Shown: positions 27,563-36,170, counted from the first letter of the stretch. The stretch: DNA of 64,000 nucleotides from Candidatus Thalassarchaeum betae (GCA_003193925.1 PSPG01000002.1:41258-105257), one strand, 5' to 3'. The notes: generated from the sequence alone by a model not told the origin. A program made the numbers and translations.

Positions 27563-27645
27563 GCCGAGATCGCATAGCCCGGTATTGCGCATGACTGGAA
27601 ATCATGTGGGATTTTCCCTCGGGAGTTCAAATCTCCCTCTCGGCG
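27563..27645 (+). tRNA. tRNA-Ser (GGA)
   Basis: Acceptor GCCGAGA (27563-27569) pairs with TCTCGGC (27638-27644), with discriminator G and an encoded CCA at 27646-27648. The anticodon stem CATGA/TCATG encloses loop CTGGAAA, anticodon GGA. The long variable arm TGGGATTTTCCC is the class II hallmark of tRNA-Ser. It is divergent from tRNA-Thr. Confidence 0.94.
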
Positions 27646-27719
27646 CCACTCCCCGCTATCGCCCCGGAAGTCGCTGAACCCGGCGCGTCCCTTATGCGGT
27701 GCCTCGATTCGCCGCATCC

Positions 27720-28865
27720 GTGGAAAGGGAAGTCGGCGGCTCCGCCATTGAGCGTGATTCAGATTCAGAACCGCTGCGGCTGACCGACGTCGAACTGCCA
27801 TGGAGCTTCGCCGAGCGGGACGAGAGGCTCGCCTTGCTCGACACATTCCTGGAGGATTTCGTATTTCACGCGGCTGTTATTAGGAGGCAGTGGGGATTGA
27901 GCGAGCTCACCTGCCTCGGGCTGGCCTTCGCCGGGATGGTGCTGGGAGCGTGGGACCTCGGGATAGGCGAGCTGGCCGGCGGGGGCGACTACAACCGCGT
28001 CGGGTTCAGCGGCTTCAGGAGCCTCGCCGACTTCTCCCTCATACTGGCTCTCCTCTCGATGATAGCATGGGTGGGGGTGTTGATCACGTTGTGGTCGAGG
28101 TACCCGATTATGCGTGAGAATCTGGTTTACCTCGGAATCGCCATGCTGGCAGTCCAGATGGGATCGATCAGCGCGCACGCCCAGTCGCCCGACTTCCCCT
28201 ACGGGTCGGTCGCCAGGGACTGGGCCATGCTGGGAATGGCCAATCTGGTGCTATTGTTCCTGTCTATCGTGGTCGTCCACCGTGCTGTGATAGAGACGCG
28301 TGACGTACACGTCGAGGAGCGTCACGCCCACCCGGACCCACGCGTGGTTCAGAAGGCCTGGAGGGACCACAGCCTGAGAGCGTGGAGTCTGAGTCTCGGC
28401 TCGTGGATGATACTCGTCAACCTCATGGCGTGGTCTGGGGCGCATGCGATATCCGACCGGCCCCCGATAGAGGACTACAGCAATCTCGTGGTAGCGATGT
28501 TCGTCGTGACCGGTTTCCTCTCGGCCGGCTTCCTGATGCACATCCTGTGGTTCCCGCAGTTCATGCTCGGTGCAGTAGAGGACCGGATACAGTCAGTCAG
28601 GGCTAGGGAGGTTGCGGGAGAGGTACCCGAGGCCAGCCCCAAGGCCGAGCAGGGCAGGTGCCCCATCTGCGGTGACGACACCCCTGCGGTCCGGCACGCC
28701 ACAGGGAGGATCGAGGTACCGTGCACCTCCGATTGCTCGGGACTGGGCAAGCCCGGCACCCCCTGCCCGGAATGCGACTCCCTGCTGCCTACGAGGATAG
28801 CGTGCCCGAGCTGCAGCTCGAACACGACTATAGTCAGTCAGTTCAGCAGATCAGAGGCGTGGTGA
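27720..28865 (+). CDS. Polytopic membrane protein with C-terminal zinc ribbons
   Basis: 381 aa from GTG 27720 (MEREVGGSAIERDSD); GTG 27699 would add seven residues. A soluble acidic N-terminus is followed by about six hydrophobic helices, including LTCLGLAFAGMVLGAW, FSLILALLSMIAWVGVLI, LVLLFLSIVVV and LVVAMFVVTGFLSAGFLM. The C-terminal ~80 residues contain CPIC, CTSDC, CPEC and CPSC pairs, enough for two zinc ribbons, presumably cytoplasmic. No family recognised. It precedes the anchored subtilase gene by 58 bp on the same strand, so the two may be co-expressed. Confidence 0.72.
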   Translation: MEREVGGSAIERDSDSEPLRLTDVELPWSFAERDERLALLDTFLEDFVFHAAVIRRQWGLSELTCLGLAFAGMVLGAWDLGIGELAGGGDYNRVGFSGFRSLADFSLILALLSMIAWVGVLITLWSRYPIMRENLVYLGIAMLAVQMGSISAHAQSPDFPYGSVARDWAMLGMANLVLLFLSIVVVHRAVIETRDVHVEERHAHPDPRVVQKAWRDHSLRAWSLSLGSWMILVNLMAWSGAHAISDRPPIEDYSNLVVAMFVVTGFLSAGFLMHILWFPQFMLGAVEDRIQSVRAREVAGEVPEASPKAEQGRCPICGDDTPAVRHATGRIEVPCTSDCSGLGKPGTPCPECDSLLPTRIACPSCSSNTTIVSQFSRSEAW

Positions 28866-28923
28866 GCTCACCGACCCGACCGCGGGTGACGAGCATTGAA
28901 GGGTCGCGCGTCCCCGATGGAGC

Positions 28924-30279
28924 ATGAGGACGATGGCGGAGAGGAATCGGTGGAAATCCTCCGATGATGATATCGCCGACGTAGCGGAGGCGTTCGAGGC
29001 CGAGCACACCGAGGGCGAGCCCGTCCCATCTTTCGATGGCACTGACGAGGATGCGCAGGTCAGGGACGCGCTGGGTATCGTGATCGGCGTATCCGCCGGC
29101 CTCATCGTCCTCCTCAGCGTCGCTGTCGTCCTGCTGTGGTTCTGGGCCGGGATGCAGGGCGTCAACATCGGGGGCCCCCCCGCGTCGCTGCTGACATGGG
29201 AGGAGGAGTATCGCGACCTGACGGGGCTCAACGATGTCGAGGGAGACGGTACGGGAGTGGTGCTCTGCATAGTCGACTCGGGCATCGACCTCGGGCATCC
29301 TGACCTCGAGCAGCTCGAGCTGGCTGGGTGGATGGATGCCGTCGACGGGGTCGAGCAGCCATACGACAACGAGGGGCACGGGACTGCGATGGCCGGCATC
29401 ATCGTGGCCCAAGATGGCCTGCAGGGCATTGCCCCCGGAGTGAGCCTGCTGGTGGCCAAGGCGATTGGGGAGGAAGGCACGGGTAGCGATGACCAGATTG
29501 CCGACGCAGTGGACTGGTGCGTTGAGCAGCAGGCGGACGTCATATCGCTGAGCCTGGGTGGCGACCAGGGGTTCGGCTCCGGCTTATTCTCCACCGACGC
29601 GCTAGAGCAGGCTGCAGAAGACGCCATCGACCAGGGGGTGTACGTCGTGGCCGCGGCTGGCAACGACGGCGAGGACGATGACGGTGACGTGGAGTCACCT
29701 GGTTCGGTCGAGGACGTGATCTGCGTGGGCGGCATCACGAGGTACGGCAACATCTGGGTGGGAAGTTCCGAGGGCGACAACAATGGCAGGATATGGCCGA
29801 ACCCGATCCTACCGCGAGACGACCCGGACAAGAAGCCGGAGTTAGTCGCGCCCGGGCACGAAGTGCCCGTCCTGATGGCAGGCGGCTTGGAAAGCGGCAC
29901 TTGGTGGGGCTGGTCGAGCGGGACCTCGGCAGCCACGGCCTGGGTCTCGGGGGCTCTGGCTGTGGTCCTCGAGGCTCATCCCGAGATGCAACGCGAAGGA
30001 GCGTCGGGCGGAGCTGGAGCGGTAGCTCAGATGAAGGCCGTGATAATGGAGAACTCACAGATGAAGGATGGTCAGAGCGAGCACGATGACCACAATGGTT
30101 ACGGGCACCTCAGGGTCGACCTGCTGCTCCAGGCTCTCGGGAACTCGAGCGCTGACTCATCGGGGTTCGAGGCGAGCGCTGATTCGACGAGCGAGCGGCC
30201 CCTGGCTGACGAGCTTCAGGTTGCCCGGCGAAGCACTGCAAGAGAGCCGCCGGTCAACTCGACGAAGCCCAGCGAGTGA
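28924..30279 (+). CDS. Membrane-anchored subtilisin-like serine protease (S8)
   Basis: 451 aa from ATG 28924; ATG 28933 is equally possible. A charged cytoplasmic N-terminus of ~50 residues is followed by one membrane helix (about 50-75, IVIGVSAGLIVLLSVAVVLL), so the protease domain faces outside. The catalytic triad is complete: Asp118 in IVDSGID, His152 in GHGTAMAG and Ser335 in SSGTSAATAW, with the oxyanion Asn in AAGND (residue 247). No obvious propeptide lies between helix and domain. The C-terminus is a polar tail rich in Ser and Ala. It fits extracellular protein degradation by a peptide-using heterotroph. Its last 64 bp overlap the convergent methyltransferase-like gene. Confidence 0.92.
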   Translation: MRTMAERNRWKSSDDDIADVAEAFEAEHTEGEPVPSFDGTDEDAQVRDALGIVIGVSAGLIVLLSVAVVLLWFWAGMQGVNIGGPPASLLTWEEEYRDLTGLNDVEGDGTGVVLCIVDSGIDLGHPDLEQLELAGWMDAVDGVEQPYDNEGHGTAMAGIIVAQDGLQGIAPGVSLLVAKAIGEEGTGSDDQIADAVDWCVEQQADVISLSLGGDQGFGSGLFSTDALEQAAEDAIDQGVYVVAAAGNDGEDDDGDVESPGSVEDVICVGGITRYGNIWVGSSEGDNNGRIWPNPILPRDDPDKKPELVAPGHEVPVLMAGGLESGTWWGWSSGTSAATAWVSGALAVVLEAHPEMQREGASGGAGAVAQMKAVIMENSQMKDGQSEHDDHNGYGHLRVDLLLQALGNSSADSSGFEASADSTSERPLADELQVARRSTAREPPVNSTKPSE

Positions 30280-31010
30280 GACTCGCTCGTCTGCTTCACG
30301 AAGTCTATCCACCGGTTGAACGACTCGACCTTCATCTGGGCTGGCGTCGGCTCCGAGCCCTCTTCGGCGACTCCGACATCGCCGGTGGGCACCTCGGGCT
30401 CCTGTACGAGCAGCACCCCTCCCGGGGACAGCATCTCGAATGCTGCCGACGAGGCGGAGGCGCGCTCGGACTCGGGCATGTCGATGATCACCAGGTCCAA
30501 AGGTAGTGGGAGCGGGGATGGCTGAGCGGATTTCGGCAGTGCTGCGGTGGCTGCAGACCATGAAGCTGACTCGGCGGCCACCTCCTGCCACGGCATTGCT
30601 ATGACATGCGTCCAGGACTCAGCCCCGTGACGGCGTATCAGACGGTCGATGATGACGCCGAACCTGCCCCCCGGCTCGACTATCCTGAATGAGTCCGGCC
30701 TCTTAGGAGGCTGCTCGGGGGGATCAGCGGGGTCGCCGCACCACAGATCCAGCAGCCATGCGGCCAGATGCCCGATTCCACCGCCCACCAGAACGGCGTT
30801 GCTCGCAGGGACTCTCGCTGAGATGTCCCTGATTCTAGCGCGCATCGAGCGAGGCAGCGGCAGGAGGTTCATGTGCAGCATCTGCTCGCCTATGCTAGCT
30901 GCTATGGCAGGCTCGGCGTCGTCTCGCTCGGCGCCCTCCGAGAGGAGTCTCCCGAACATCTCGCGCTCTGACATCTGTGGAAGCCCGATGCCGCCGCCAT
31001 CAGTGCTCAT
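30216..31010 (-). CDS. Class I SAM methyltransferase-like protein
   Basis: 264 aa from ATG 31010 (MSTDGGGIGLPQ); ATG 30974 (MSEREMFGRLL) is an alternative. Rossmann-like features: NAVLVGGGIGHLAAWLL (motif I glycine loop), an acidic strand end near RIVEPGG, and DLVIIDMPESERAS followed by FEMLSPGGVLLVQEP, the classic motif IV-V region. Substrate unknown. Its ATG (31010-31008) overlaps the divergent gene's ATG (31009-31011) within CATG, which leaves no room for ordinary promoters unless one start is wrong. The 3' end overlaps the protease gene by 64 bp. Confidence 0.7.
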   Translation of the reverse strand: MSTDGGGIGLPQMSEREMFGRLLSEGAERDDAEPAIAASIGEQMLHMNLLPLPRSMRARIRDISARVPASNAVLVGGGIGHLAAWLLDLWCGDPADPPEQPPKRPDSFRIVEPGGRFGVIIDRLIRRHGAESWTHVIAMPWQEVAAESASWSAATAALPKSAQPSPLPLPLDLVIIDMPESERASASSAAFEMLSPGGVLLVQEPEVPTGDVGVAEEGSEPTPAQMKVESFNRWIDFVKQTSESHSLGFVELTGGSLAVLRRAT

Positions 31011-31698
31011 GCGCGCTGCTCTGGGGAGCAACTATTCAATCATCGCATACGTGGATGGCTTCAAGAGAGTGGTGCATTCCGGAGCGCTCGTGCAACCTGA
31101 TGACCAGACTGATGTCGCGGATGTCGCGATATGCCCGAACTGCTCGGGCTTGGCCGAGCACGAGGTTCTCCGCAGAACCCCCCGGGGCCCGGGAGAAGAC
31201 CTGCTGGCGAAGTGCATGGATTGCGGCGTGGTCCACACTATCGAGTTGCGACCTACCAAAGGAGTGGGGATCACAGCCACCCTCTCCGACGGTCAGCTGA
31301 GCACCTCTGATGTCATCGAGGCTGACGAGGACGAGGTGATTTCGGTCGGTGACCTGTTCAAGCATGACGAGGCGGACTGGGAAGTCACTCGAATCGACGG
31401 GGGGGCTTCGCGTCCCTTCGACAGGCTGCCTGCAGGCGAAATCAGGGCTCTCTGGGCCGTGCGCAAGGACAAGGCCGTCGTGCGACTGACGATGACCGAG
31501 GGAGAGGACAGCGTCGCGTCAAGCATCGAGTGCGAGCCTGACAGGGTGTTCTCCTGCGGCAAGATACTGGATGTCGACGGGCGCAGGTGGAGAATCAGGG
31601 CCCTGCATACCGGAAGGGGGAGGACCCTGAGTGGGAGCAGGGCGGCCTCAGAGCTCCGCAGGATTTACCTCCACCCGGCCGAAAAGCGCTGGAACTAG
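31009..31698 (+). CDS. HVO_0476-type zinc-finger protein
   Basis: 229 aa if started at ATG 31009 (MRAALGSNYSIIAYVDGF); GTG 31050 is a later candidate that would leave promoter space. The zinc ribbon uses ICPNCSG and KCMDCGVVHTIEL, about 35 residues apart. Beta-rich sections follow: VISVGDLFKHDEADWEVTRI and GKILDVDGRRWRIRALHT. This arrangement matches the conserved archaeal HVO_0476 zinc-finger family, thought to bind nucleic acid but not well characterised. The name is from memory of the family's pattern. Convergent with proline dehydrogenase, one base between stops. Confidence 0.7.
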   Translation: MRAALGSNYSIIAYVDGFKRVVHSGALVQPDDQTDVADVAICPNCSGLAEHEVLRRTPRGPGEDLLAKCMDCGVVHTIELRPTKGVGITATLSDGQLSTSDVIEADEDEVISVGDLFKHDEADWEVTRIDGGASRPFDRLPAGEIRALWAVRKDKAVVRLTMTEGEDSVASSIECEPDRVFSCGKILDVDGRRWRIRALHTGRGRTLSGSRAASELRRIYLHPAEKRWN

Positions 31699-31699
31699 G

Positions 31700-32677
31700 T
31701 CACCGACGATTGGTCCAAGGCATCAGTAGAGCCTTCGCCACGTGCGAAGCTACCTCAGGATTCTCCCGCAGCCTACGCATGCTGTATTCGTACCACTTGG
31801 TTCCGTACGGCACGTAGACGCGGGTTATGTGACCTTCGCCGGCAAGGCGCCTGCGGACGTCACCCCTGACGCCGAGGAGGAACTGGAACTCGTAGCCGGG
31901 ACCCTTGTCTGCAGAGCGGGTGACTTCGGTCTCGTGCCTCGGGTCCGCCTTCCCGGGACCCATCCCCCGCGACTCCAGAGCGCTGAGGGAGTGCTCGATG
32001 ACCGGGGTGTCGTGGGATGCGATGGCGGTGTAGGCGCCGGAGTCGAGCATGAGGTCGATGGCCTTGTTGGTGGCATCGACTATCGCCCTGTAGTCGGAGT
32101 GCGCGATGTCGCTGGGTTCGAGGTAGATTCCCTTACAGATGCGGAAGTCCGTGGCTGTACCGGTGGCTTCGCTGATTTCGGAGATGTCAGAGGAGGTCCT
32201 GAACAGCCTCCCCTGCAGTACCACCCCTATGTTCGTCAGGCCCTTCTCGTGCATCGCCAGAGCCACGTCGATGGTGCCCTTGGTGACGCGATGGTCCTCC
32301 ATGTCCAAGCGGACGAAGATGTCGTGTCGAGCGGCCTTGTGGAGTAGGCGCTCGATGTTCGCGTGGGCCACCGAATCGTCAATCAGCAATCCGAATGCGG
32401 TCGGCTTGATGGAGAGGTTCGCATCCAAACCGCTGTCCGCTATCGCATCGATTAGCCTGCTGTACTCGTCGATGAAGAACTGCGACTCGTCCAATGTGGC
32501 GATCTCCTCGCCTAGGACGTCTACGGTGAAGCAGGCGTCCTCGGCGCTCATCACACTCATCAGACGGATGGCGCTATCGAGGTCGGGGCCGGCGACGTAG
32601 CGCTTGGCGACCCAGTTGATGATGAACCTGGGGGTGAAGGGCATCATGCCCACGATGACTCGCCCGAACAGGCCCAT
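31700..32677 (-). CDS. Proline dehydrogenase
   Basis: 325 aa from ATG 32677. An FAD-dependent TIM-barrel enzyme oxidising proline to pyrroline-5-carboxylate. Family marks: LSIKPTAFGL, VRLDMEDHRVT, the GVVLQGRLFRT block, ICKGIYLEP, IASHDTPVI, EFQFLLGVR and the C-terminal RVYVPYGTKWYEYSMRRLRENP. It is a stand-alone enzyme like the Gram-positive/Thermus type, without the P5C dehydrogenase domain of PutA. It fits proline catabolism toward glutamate; the gdhA gene is elsewhere in the window. A TTAAAT box A lies at the end of the upstream gene. Confidence 0.92.
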   Translation of the reverse strand: MGLFGRVIVGMMPFTPRFIINWVAKRYVAGPDLDSAIRLMSVMSAEDACFTVDVLGEEIATLDESQFFIDEYSRLIDAIADSGLDANLSIKPTAFGLLIDDSVAHANIERLLHKAARHDIFVRLDMEDHRVTKGTIDVALAMHEKGLTNIGVVLQGRLFRTSSDISEISEATGTATDFRICKGIYLEPSDIAHSDYRAIVDATNKAIDLMLDSGAYTAIASHDTPVIEHSLSALESRGMGPGKADPRHETEVTRSADKGPGYEFQFLLGVRGDVRRRLAGEGHITRVYVPYGTKWYEYSMRRLRENPEVASHVAKALLMPWTNRR

Positions 32678-32720
32678 CTGTCAGTGGCAGAGTCCGACGA
32701 GCCTTCACAATTGCTGAGGG

Positions 32721-32730
32721 CTAATTTAAC
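32721..32730 (-). promoter_or_regulatory. Box A-like element of proline dehydrogenase
   Basis: Minus-strand GTTAAATTAG coincides with the last codons and stop of the deacylase gene. It predicts RNA starting near 32700, about 20 nt before ATG 32677. Confidence 0.4.
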
Positions 32731-33650
32731 TCTCGGCCTCGGCGCACGGGCACATCCAACTCACTCAGAAGCTCGAGGATCGCGCTTCGCTGCCAGCCCT
32801 TGAACGACTTCCTGTCGAGGTGGGCGAACAGGTTGCCACCCGGGAATGCCTCCCGGGTCGCTCGGACCGAGACCTCCAGGGAATGACGCCACGCACCCGC
32901 AGGGGCGGAGTCCCCGTCGGGTTCCTCGAAGGGCAGGGCGTAGTTCGCTAGGATGTGGCCGACCCACAACTCGGACTCGGATAGCACTGCCTTGTGACGC
33001 GGGGCGTAGTGGCCTCCTCCCAGCCCGATCATCACATCCCCGCCGGGCTGCCATTCGACCGGCGGCTGACCCGAGAGGCCTAGGTTGCGCGAGATTACTT
33101 CGGCCCAGACATCGGCGGCTTCCTGCCTCTCCCACTGCTCGATGGTCGAGCCTATTTCGATGTATAGCGTCGGTCTCTCAAGCAGAGGACCGTGATGTGT
33201 GGCCTCCAGTGTGAGGTCGAACTCCTCGTCCAGCCCGCGCGCGCGAGCGAGGTCGAGCATCGCTCGGTATAGGGGGGCGAAGCGTGGGGACGGCGGGACT
33301 ACAGCGCCCTTGAGACCGCCTGCCTGACCAGGCTCGCCGTGGGGGGTCTCGCCGGGCACGCCGATTGCGTGCAGCGTCAGTGCGGGGGTCTGGCTGGCCG
33401 AGACGTGGCGAGACAGCACGAGGACCTCGTCCACCGTCTGGCCAGTCTCCTCCTCGTGAATAGCATCAATCCCGTCGGCCTTGATGTGGAGTTGGTCGAT
33501 CAGCAGGAGATGTGCCGGGCGCTGCGAGTGCGTTCGCACTGTTCCATGCTCCATCTCGACCGCTTCGCCCCATCCCCCGAGACGGAGCACGGCATCATGG
33601 AGATTGACAGAGGCTACATCTCCCCTCGATGCCAAGAGCAAGGTGACCAT
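32721..33650 (-). CDS. dtdA: D-aminoacyl-tRNA deacylase, archaeal type (DTD2)
   Basis: 309 aa from ATG 33650 (MVTLLLASRGDVASVNL); longer in-frame sequence upstream has no start or family support. It hydrolyses D-amino acids from mischarged tRNAs. Archaeal/plant-type features: the N-terminal LLLASRGDVAS, HHGPLLERPTLYIEIGSTIEQW, and the zinc-site-like GGGHYAPRHKAVL near the C-terminal third, followed by WVGHILANYAL. It is unrelated to bacterial DTD1. Length fits the family. Divergent from the unknown propeller-like gene across 57 bp. Confidence 0.88.
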   Translation of the reverse strand: MVTLLLASRGDVASVNLHDAVLRLGGWGEAVEMEHGTVRTHSQRPAHLLLIDQLHIKADGIDAIHEEETGQTVDEVLVLSRHVSASQTPALTLHAIGVPGETPHGEPGQAGGLKGAVVPPSPRFAPLYRAMLDLARARGLDEEFDLTLEATHHGPLLERPTLYIEIGSTIEQWERQEAADVWAEVISRNLGLSGQPPVEWQPGGDVMIGLGGGHYAPRHKAVLSESELWVGHILANYALPFEEPDGDSAPAGAWRHSLEVSVRATREAFPGGNLFAHLDRKSFKGWQRSAILELLSELDVPVRRGRELN

Positions 33651-33707
33651 GTGCACGCGAGGGGGATTGAGCCTTAATCCTCTCAGCCACACCTTCAAGC
33701 ATGAACG

Positions 33708-34634
33708 ATGACGGGACGCAGCATGGGCGATGCGCCTCTCGGCTTCGCGCCGATGAGAGTTGACAGAGGTGGCTCGAGTCTGGTCGTGGTAGGCAGCTCC
33801 GGGGAGCTTGTCAGAGTCACCTCCGACGGCAGTCCGATGCACCCGGCTGTAAGGCCCTTCCCGGCCTCAGTCACCGGAGGTGCGGTCCTCGATGAGGTCT
33901 GGGTGGGCACCTGGGTCGAGCGTGAACTGCAACAGGCTAGGATGGCTGCCCTGCCCCTCGAGGGGGATTGGGGGGATGGTGCAGGCAGGGAGATTCTCAG
34001 GAATTCAATCAACTCAGCGAGGGATGTGATGCCATCCTCCTCGGTATGGTCCGAGGTCCTCGACGCAGAACCCCTCGCCGTCTCCAGAGTCGGCGACGGC
34101 CTCGTCTTCGCCACACTCGGCAGAGGGGTGTACAGGACCGATGCGGATGCCGGGGAGATCTGGCGAGCGCCGTATCCAGAGTGGCCGGGCCTCTCTAGGG
34201 TCGCCTCCAGAGACGCCCTAGTCTCGTCGAACCAATCGGAAGATGGAGTGGTAGTCTGGTCCGAGGCTGGCGGAATGGCAGTCCTCGACTGCGATGACGG
34301 TTCGTCACTGCTGAGCAGGGAGCTGTCGTTGCCGGACAGACTGGAAGGCGTCAGGAGCTCAGATGACGGAGAGTGGCTGCTGATGCTGAGCGGCGGGGGA
34401 GTCATTCTGCTGGGAAGTCTGGAATCCGAGCCCGAATTCATCCGGACCCCAGGTCCGGTCATGGATGCGGTGCATGACGGCAGCCATTGGAGATGGACCG
34501 GATGGCGCCACGACGGTGGACTCTTTGATGGAGCGTCGTTGGCCAGATGCGTAGCAAGGGACGAGGTTGGTGTCGCACTGATTGGCGATAGGGTCCTGAC
34601 CAACGACGGCGGATGGGATGATATCCGAGTCTAG
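33708..34634 (+). CDS. Unknown beta-rich (propeller-like) protein
   Basis: 308 aa from ATG 33708 (MTGRSMGDAPLGFAPM). No signal peptide or membrane segment, so cytoplasmic. Recurrent short strand-turn units such as SLVVVGSSGELVRVTSDG, LVFATLGRGVYRTDAD, GVVVWSEAGGMAVLDCDDG and WLLMLSGGGVILLGSLE look like WD40/kelch-type beta-propeller blades without clear consensus. The C-terminus ends GDRVLTNDGGWDDIRV. No function assigned. It converges on the ribosomal protein S27ae gene with one base between stops. Confidence 0.65.
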   Translation: MTGRSMGDAPLGFAPMRVDRGGSSLVVVGSSGELVRVTSDGSPMHPAVRPFPASVTGGAVLDEVWVGTWVERELQQARMAALPLEGDWGDGAGREILRNSINSARDVMPSSSVWSEVLDAEPLAVSRVGDGLVFATLGRGVYRTDADAGEIWRAPYPEWPGLSRVASRDALVSSNQSEDGVVVWSEAGGMAVLDCDDGSSLLSRELSLPDRLEGVRSSDDGEWLLMLSGGGVILLGSLESEPEFIRTPGPVMDAVHDGSHWRWTGWRHDGGLFDGASLARCVARDEVGVALIGDRVLTNDGGWDDIRV

Positions 34635-34635
34635 C

Positions 34636-34806
34636 TCACTCGGACGGGGCCGAATGGCCGCACTTGCCGCACACTTTGCGGTCCTCGTGCACGCCGAGGA
34701 ACACACCCGGGCCGCAAGACGGGCAGAACTCGCCCTTCCTGACCAGTTCACCGTCCTCTACGGAGTACTTCGAGTGCTTCCCATTGGGATTGGGGCCGTC
34801 TCCCAT
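34636..34806 (-). CDS. rps27ae: 30S ribosomal protein S27ae
   Basis: 56 aa from ATG 34806, whose A is shared with the S24e stop (TGATG). A short zinc ribbon of the small ribosomal subunit: CPSCGPGVFLGVH followed by CGKCG, preceded by a basic N-terminus (NPNGKHSKYSVEDG). It has no ubiquitin fusion, as expected in archaea. Last gene of the rpoE-spt4-rps24e-rps27ae operon, an arrangement conserved across many archaea. Confidence 0.95.
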   Translation of the reverse strand: MGDGPNPNGKHSKYSVEDGELVRKGEFCPSCGPGVFLGVHEDRKVCGKCGHSAPSE

Positions 34807-35195
34807 CACTCATCACCGCCCTCGGGTTCCCCTTCTGCGGGCTCCTCAGCCGACTCTTCGACTGACTCGGGCTCGCTGGCGGGCTTGACTTTGGGCGCCT
34901 TCTTGTCTTTGGGCGCCTTCTTGTCCCCGCTGTGCCTGTCCCTGACGAAATCGGGCTCGAGGGCGGCAGACTCGGCTGTGCCGTAGACAAGAACCAGGCC
35001 GGTGGTCTGTGGCCGGCCAAATCGGGTGTTCACTTCCTTGACGAAGACGAGGTCTTCCTTGGCTCCCGGCTCCGCCTTCGCGGCGGCTGCGACCATCTCC
35101 TTCAGAGAGGGGGTCGGAGAGTTGGTGTGCTCCCATCGGAACCTGATCTCGACGCGGTCGAGCAGCGGGTTCTCCTTCCTCTCGATGACTTCCAT
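34806..35195 (-). CDS. rps24e: 30S ribosomal protein S24e
   Basis: 129 aa from ATG 35195, preceded by a GGGAGGG Shine-Dalgarno-like run. Core S24e signature: MEVIERKENPLLDRVEIRFR, the PSLKEMVAAAAKA helix, FVKEVNTRFGRPQTTGLVLV and VYGTAESA. The C-terminal ~35 residues form a low-complexity tail with repeated KKAPK then acidic ESAEEPAEG, longer than in many archaeal S24e proteins. Operon gene between spt4 and rps27ae. Confidence 0.95.
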   Translation of the reverse strand: MEVIERKENPLLDRVEIRFRWEHTNSPTPSLKEMVAAAAKAEPGAKEDLVFVKEVNTRFGRPQTTGLVLVYGTAESAALEPDFVRDRHSGDKKAPKDKKAPKVKPASEPESVEESAEEPAEGEPEGGDE

Positions 35196-35207
35196 TCGAC
35201 TCCCTCC

Positions 35208-35426
35208 CTATCTGATGTTGACCTTCAGGGCATAGTTCCCAGGCTGAGTGACATTGAGCCTCTTGGCGACCTCTGAGCGCTCGGGGTGGAGAATCACGAC
35301 GAAGCCCTGCCAGTCGGTGGTCACCGGGGCACTCGGGCAGTGGGTGCACTGGGGCGGGTCGCTCCTCTTCTCGGGGTCGGGGAGTATCCTGTTGCACTCG
35401 CCGCAAGCGAAAGGCTGCTTGACCAT
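35208..35426 (-). CDS. spt4: Transcription elongation factor Spt4 (RpoE'')
   Basis: 72 aa from ATG 35426, one base after the rpoE stop. Four-cysteine zinc site: CGEC near residue 8 and CTHC near residue 27, then the domain that pairs with the Spt5 NGN domain (DWQGFVVILHPERSEVAKRL). It acts with Spt5 at RNA polymerase to promote processivity. Spt5 itself is not in this window. Confidence 0.95.
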   Translation of the reverse strand: MVKQPFACGECNRILPDPEKRSDPPQCTHCPSAPVTTDWQGFVVILHPERSEVAKRLNVTQPGNYALKVNIR

Positions 35427-35427
35427 A

Positions 35428-35976
35428 TCAGTCAGCCTCCTCTAGCCAGTCGAAGGCGCCGAGGCCGTCCATCTTGCAGTTGAGGCCTATCTTAGAGGAG
35501 CGGGGGTCGTTCTGGTTGATAGACTTCGAGACTATTCTAGAGCGAACCGGAGTCCCCTCCTCGAGGTGCTTGCCGCTCTTGGAACCCTCGATTCGGCGGA
35601 TACCGAGGTTGACCTGCACCGGCTCGTCAAGAATCTGTGACTTGTGGAGGAGCGCCTCGACAGGACCGATTCTGACGAATGCACCGTACTCGGAAATCTC
35701 AGAGACGGCCCCATCGACGACCTCGTTGTTCTCCATGGTGAAGATGAGGGCCTTGAATCGGACGTTCTGGTAGATTGCGCCGTCGCCGTGGATGATCTTG
35801 CCTCGGCCGACGGCCTCGTGATCGAAAGTGAGCAGGGTGTAGTCCTCGTTCTCGTCGAAACGGCCTTCGAACGCATCGAGGGCCAGCTCGTCGATGTGAT
35901 CCTCGAGCTTGCGCCCCTGGCGTATGTACTCGGCCGGGATTCGGATGGTATCATCGCGGGTCACTAGACTGTACAT
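35428..35976 (-). CDS. rpoE: DNA-directed RNA polymerase subunit E' (Rpb7-like)
   Basis: 182 aa from ATG 35976 (MYSLVTRDDTIRIPAEY); the longer in-frame extension upstream was rejected on family length. The N-terminal RNP-like tip domain is followed by an S1 domain (VDGAVSEISEYGAFVRIGPV, then LLHKSQILD). With RpoF it forms the polymerase stalk that binds emerging RNA. First gene of the transcription/ribosome operon. TATA-like CTATATG on the minus strand at 36138-36144 is far upstream (leader over 130 nt), so a closer promoter may exist. Confidence 0.96.
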   Translation of the reverse strand: MYSLVTRDDTIRIPAEYIRQGRKLEDHIDELALDAFEGRFDENEDYTLLTFDHEAVGRGKIIHGDGAIYQNVRFKALIFTMENNEVVDGAVSEISEYGAFVRIGPVEALLHKSQILDEPVQVNLGIRRIEGSKSGKHLEEGTPVRSRIVSKSINQNDPRSSKIGLNCKMDGLGAFDWLEEAD

Positions 35977-36137
35977 CGGTTTCTTCCTCCGTAACGGACC
36001 CGCTCCGAGGCCGGCAGGAGGAAGGGGGGTCACCCTCCCGTCCCTCATCGGCCATGCCTCTGGAGGAGAGGTCCGTGCGCCCGGCGACCGACCCCCCCGG
36101 TATAAGCACAACGGATGACAGCCGTGTTCCGGCTACC

Positions 36138-36144
36138 CATATAG
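36138..36144 (-). promoter_or_regulatory. Box A-like element facing rpoE
   Basis: CATATAG is AT-rich in either orientation; on the minus strand it reads CTATATG and could start RNA near 36112. It is also the first half of a repeated TATAGGGCG (36140-36148 and 36174-36182). Confidence 0.35.
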
Positions 36145-36150
36145 GGCGTT

Positions 36151-36165
36151 CAGACCATAGGTCTG
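36151..36165. promoter_or_regulatory. Perfect palindrome between two TATA-like boxes
   Basis: CAGACC and GGTCTG are perfect 6-bp arms with a 3-nt ATA spacer, lying between two copies of TATAGGGCG. The position is that of an operator controlling either or both of the divergent rpoE and surface-protein promoters. Confidence 0.45.
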
Positions 36166-36170
36166 GATGA

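Noticed and set aside
27481-27846. Minus-strand 121-codon frame overlapping tRNA-Ser
   Set aside because: It crosses a confident tRNA gene and the start of a membrane-protein gene; composition is Arg/Ser-rich without a domain.
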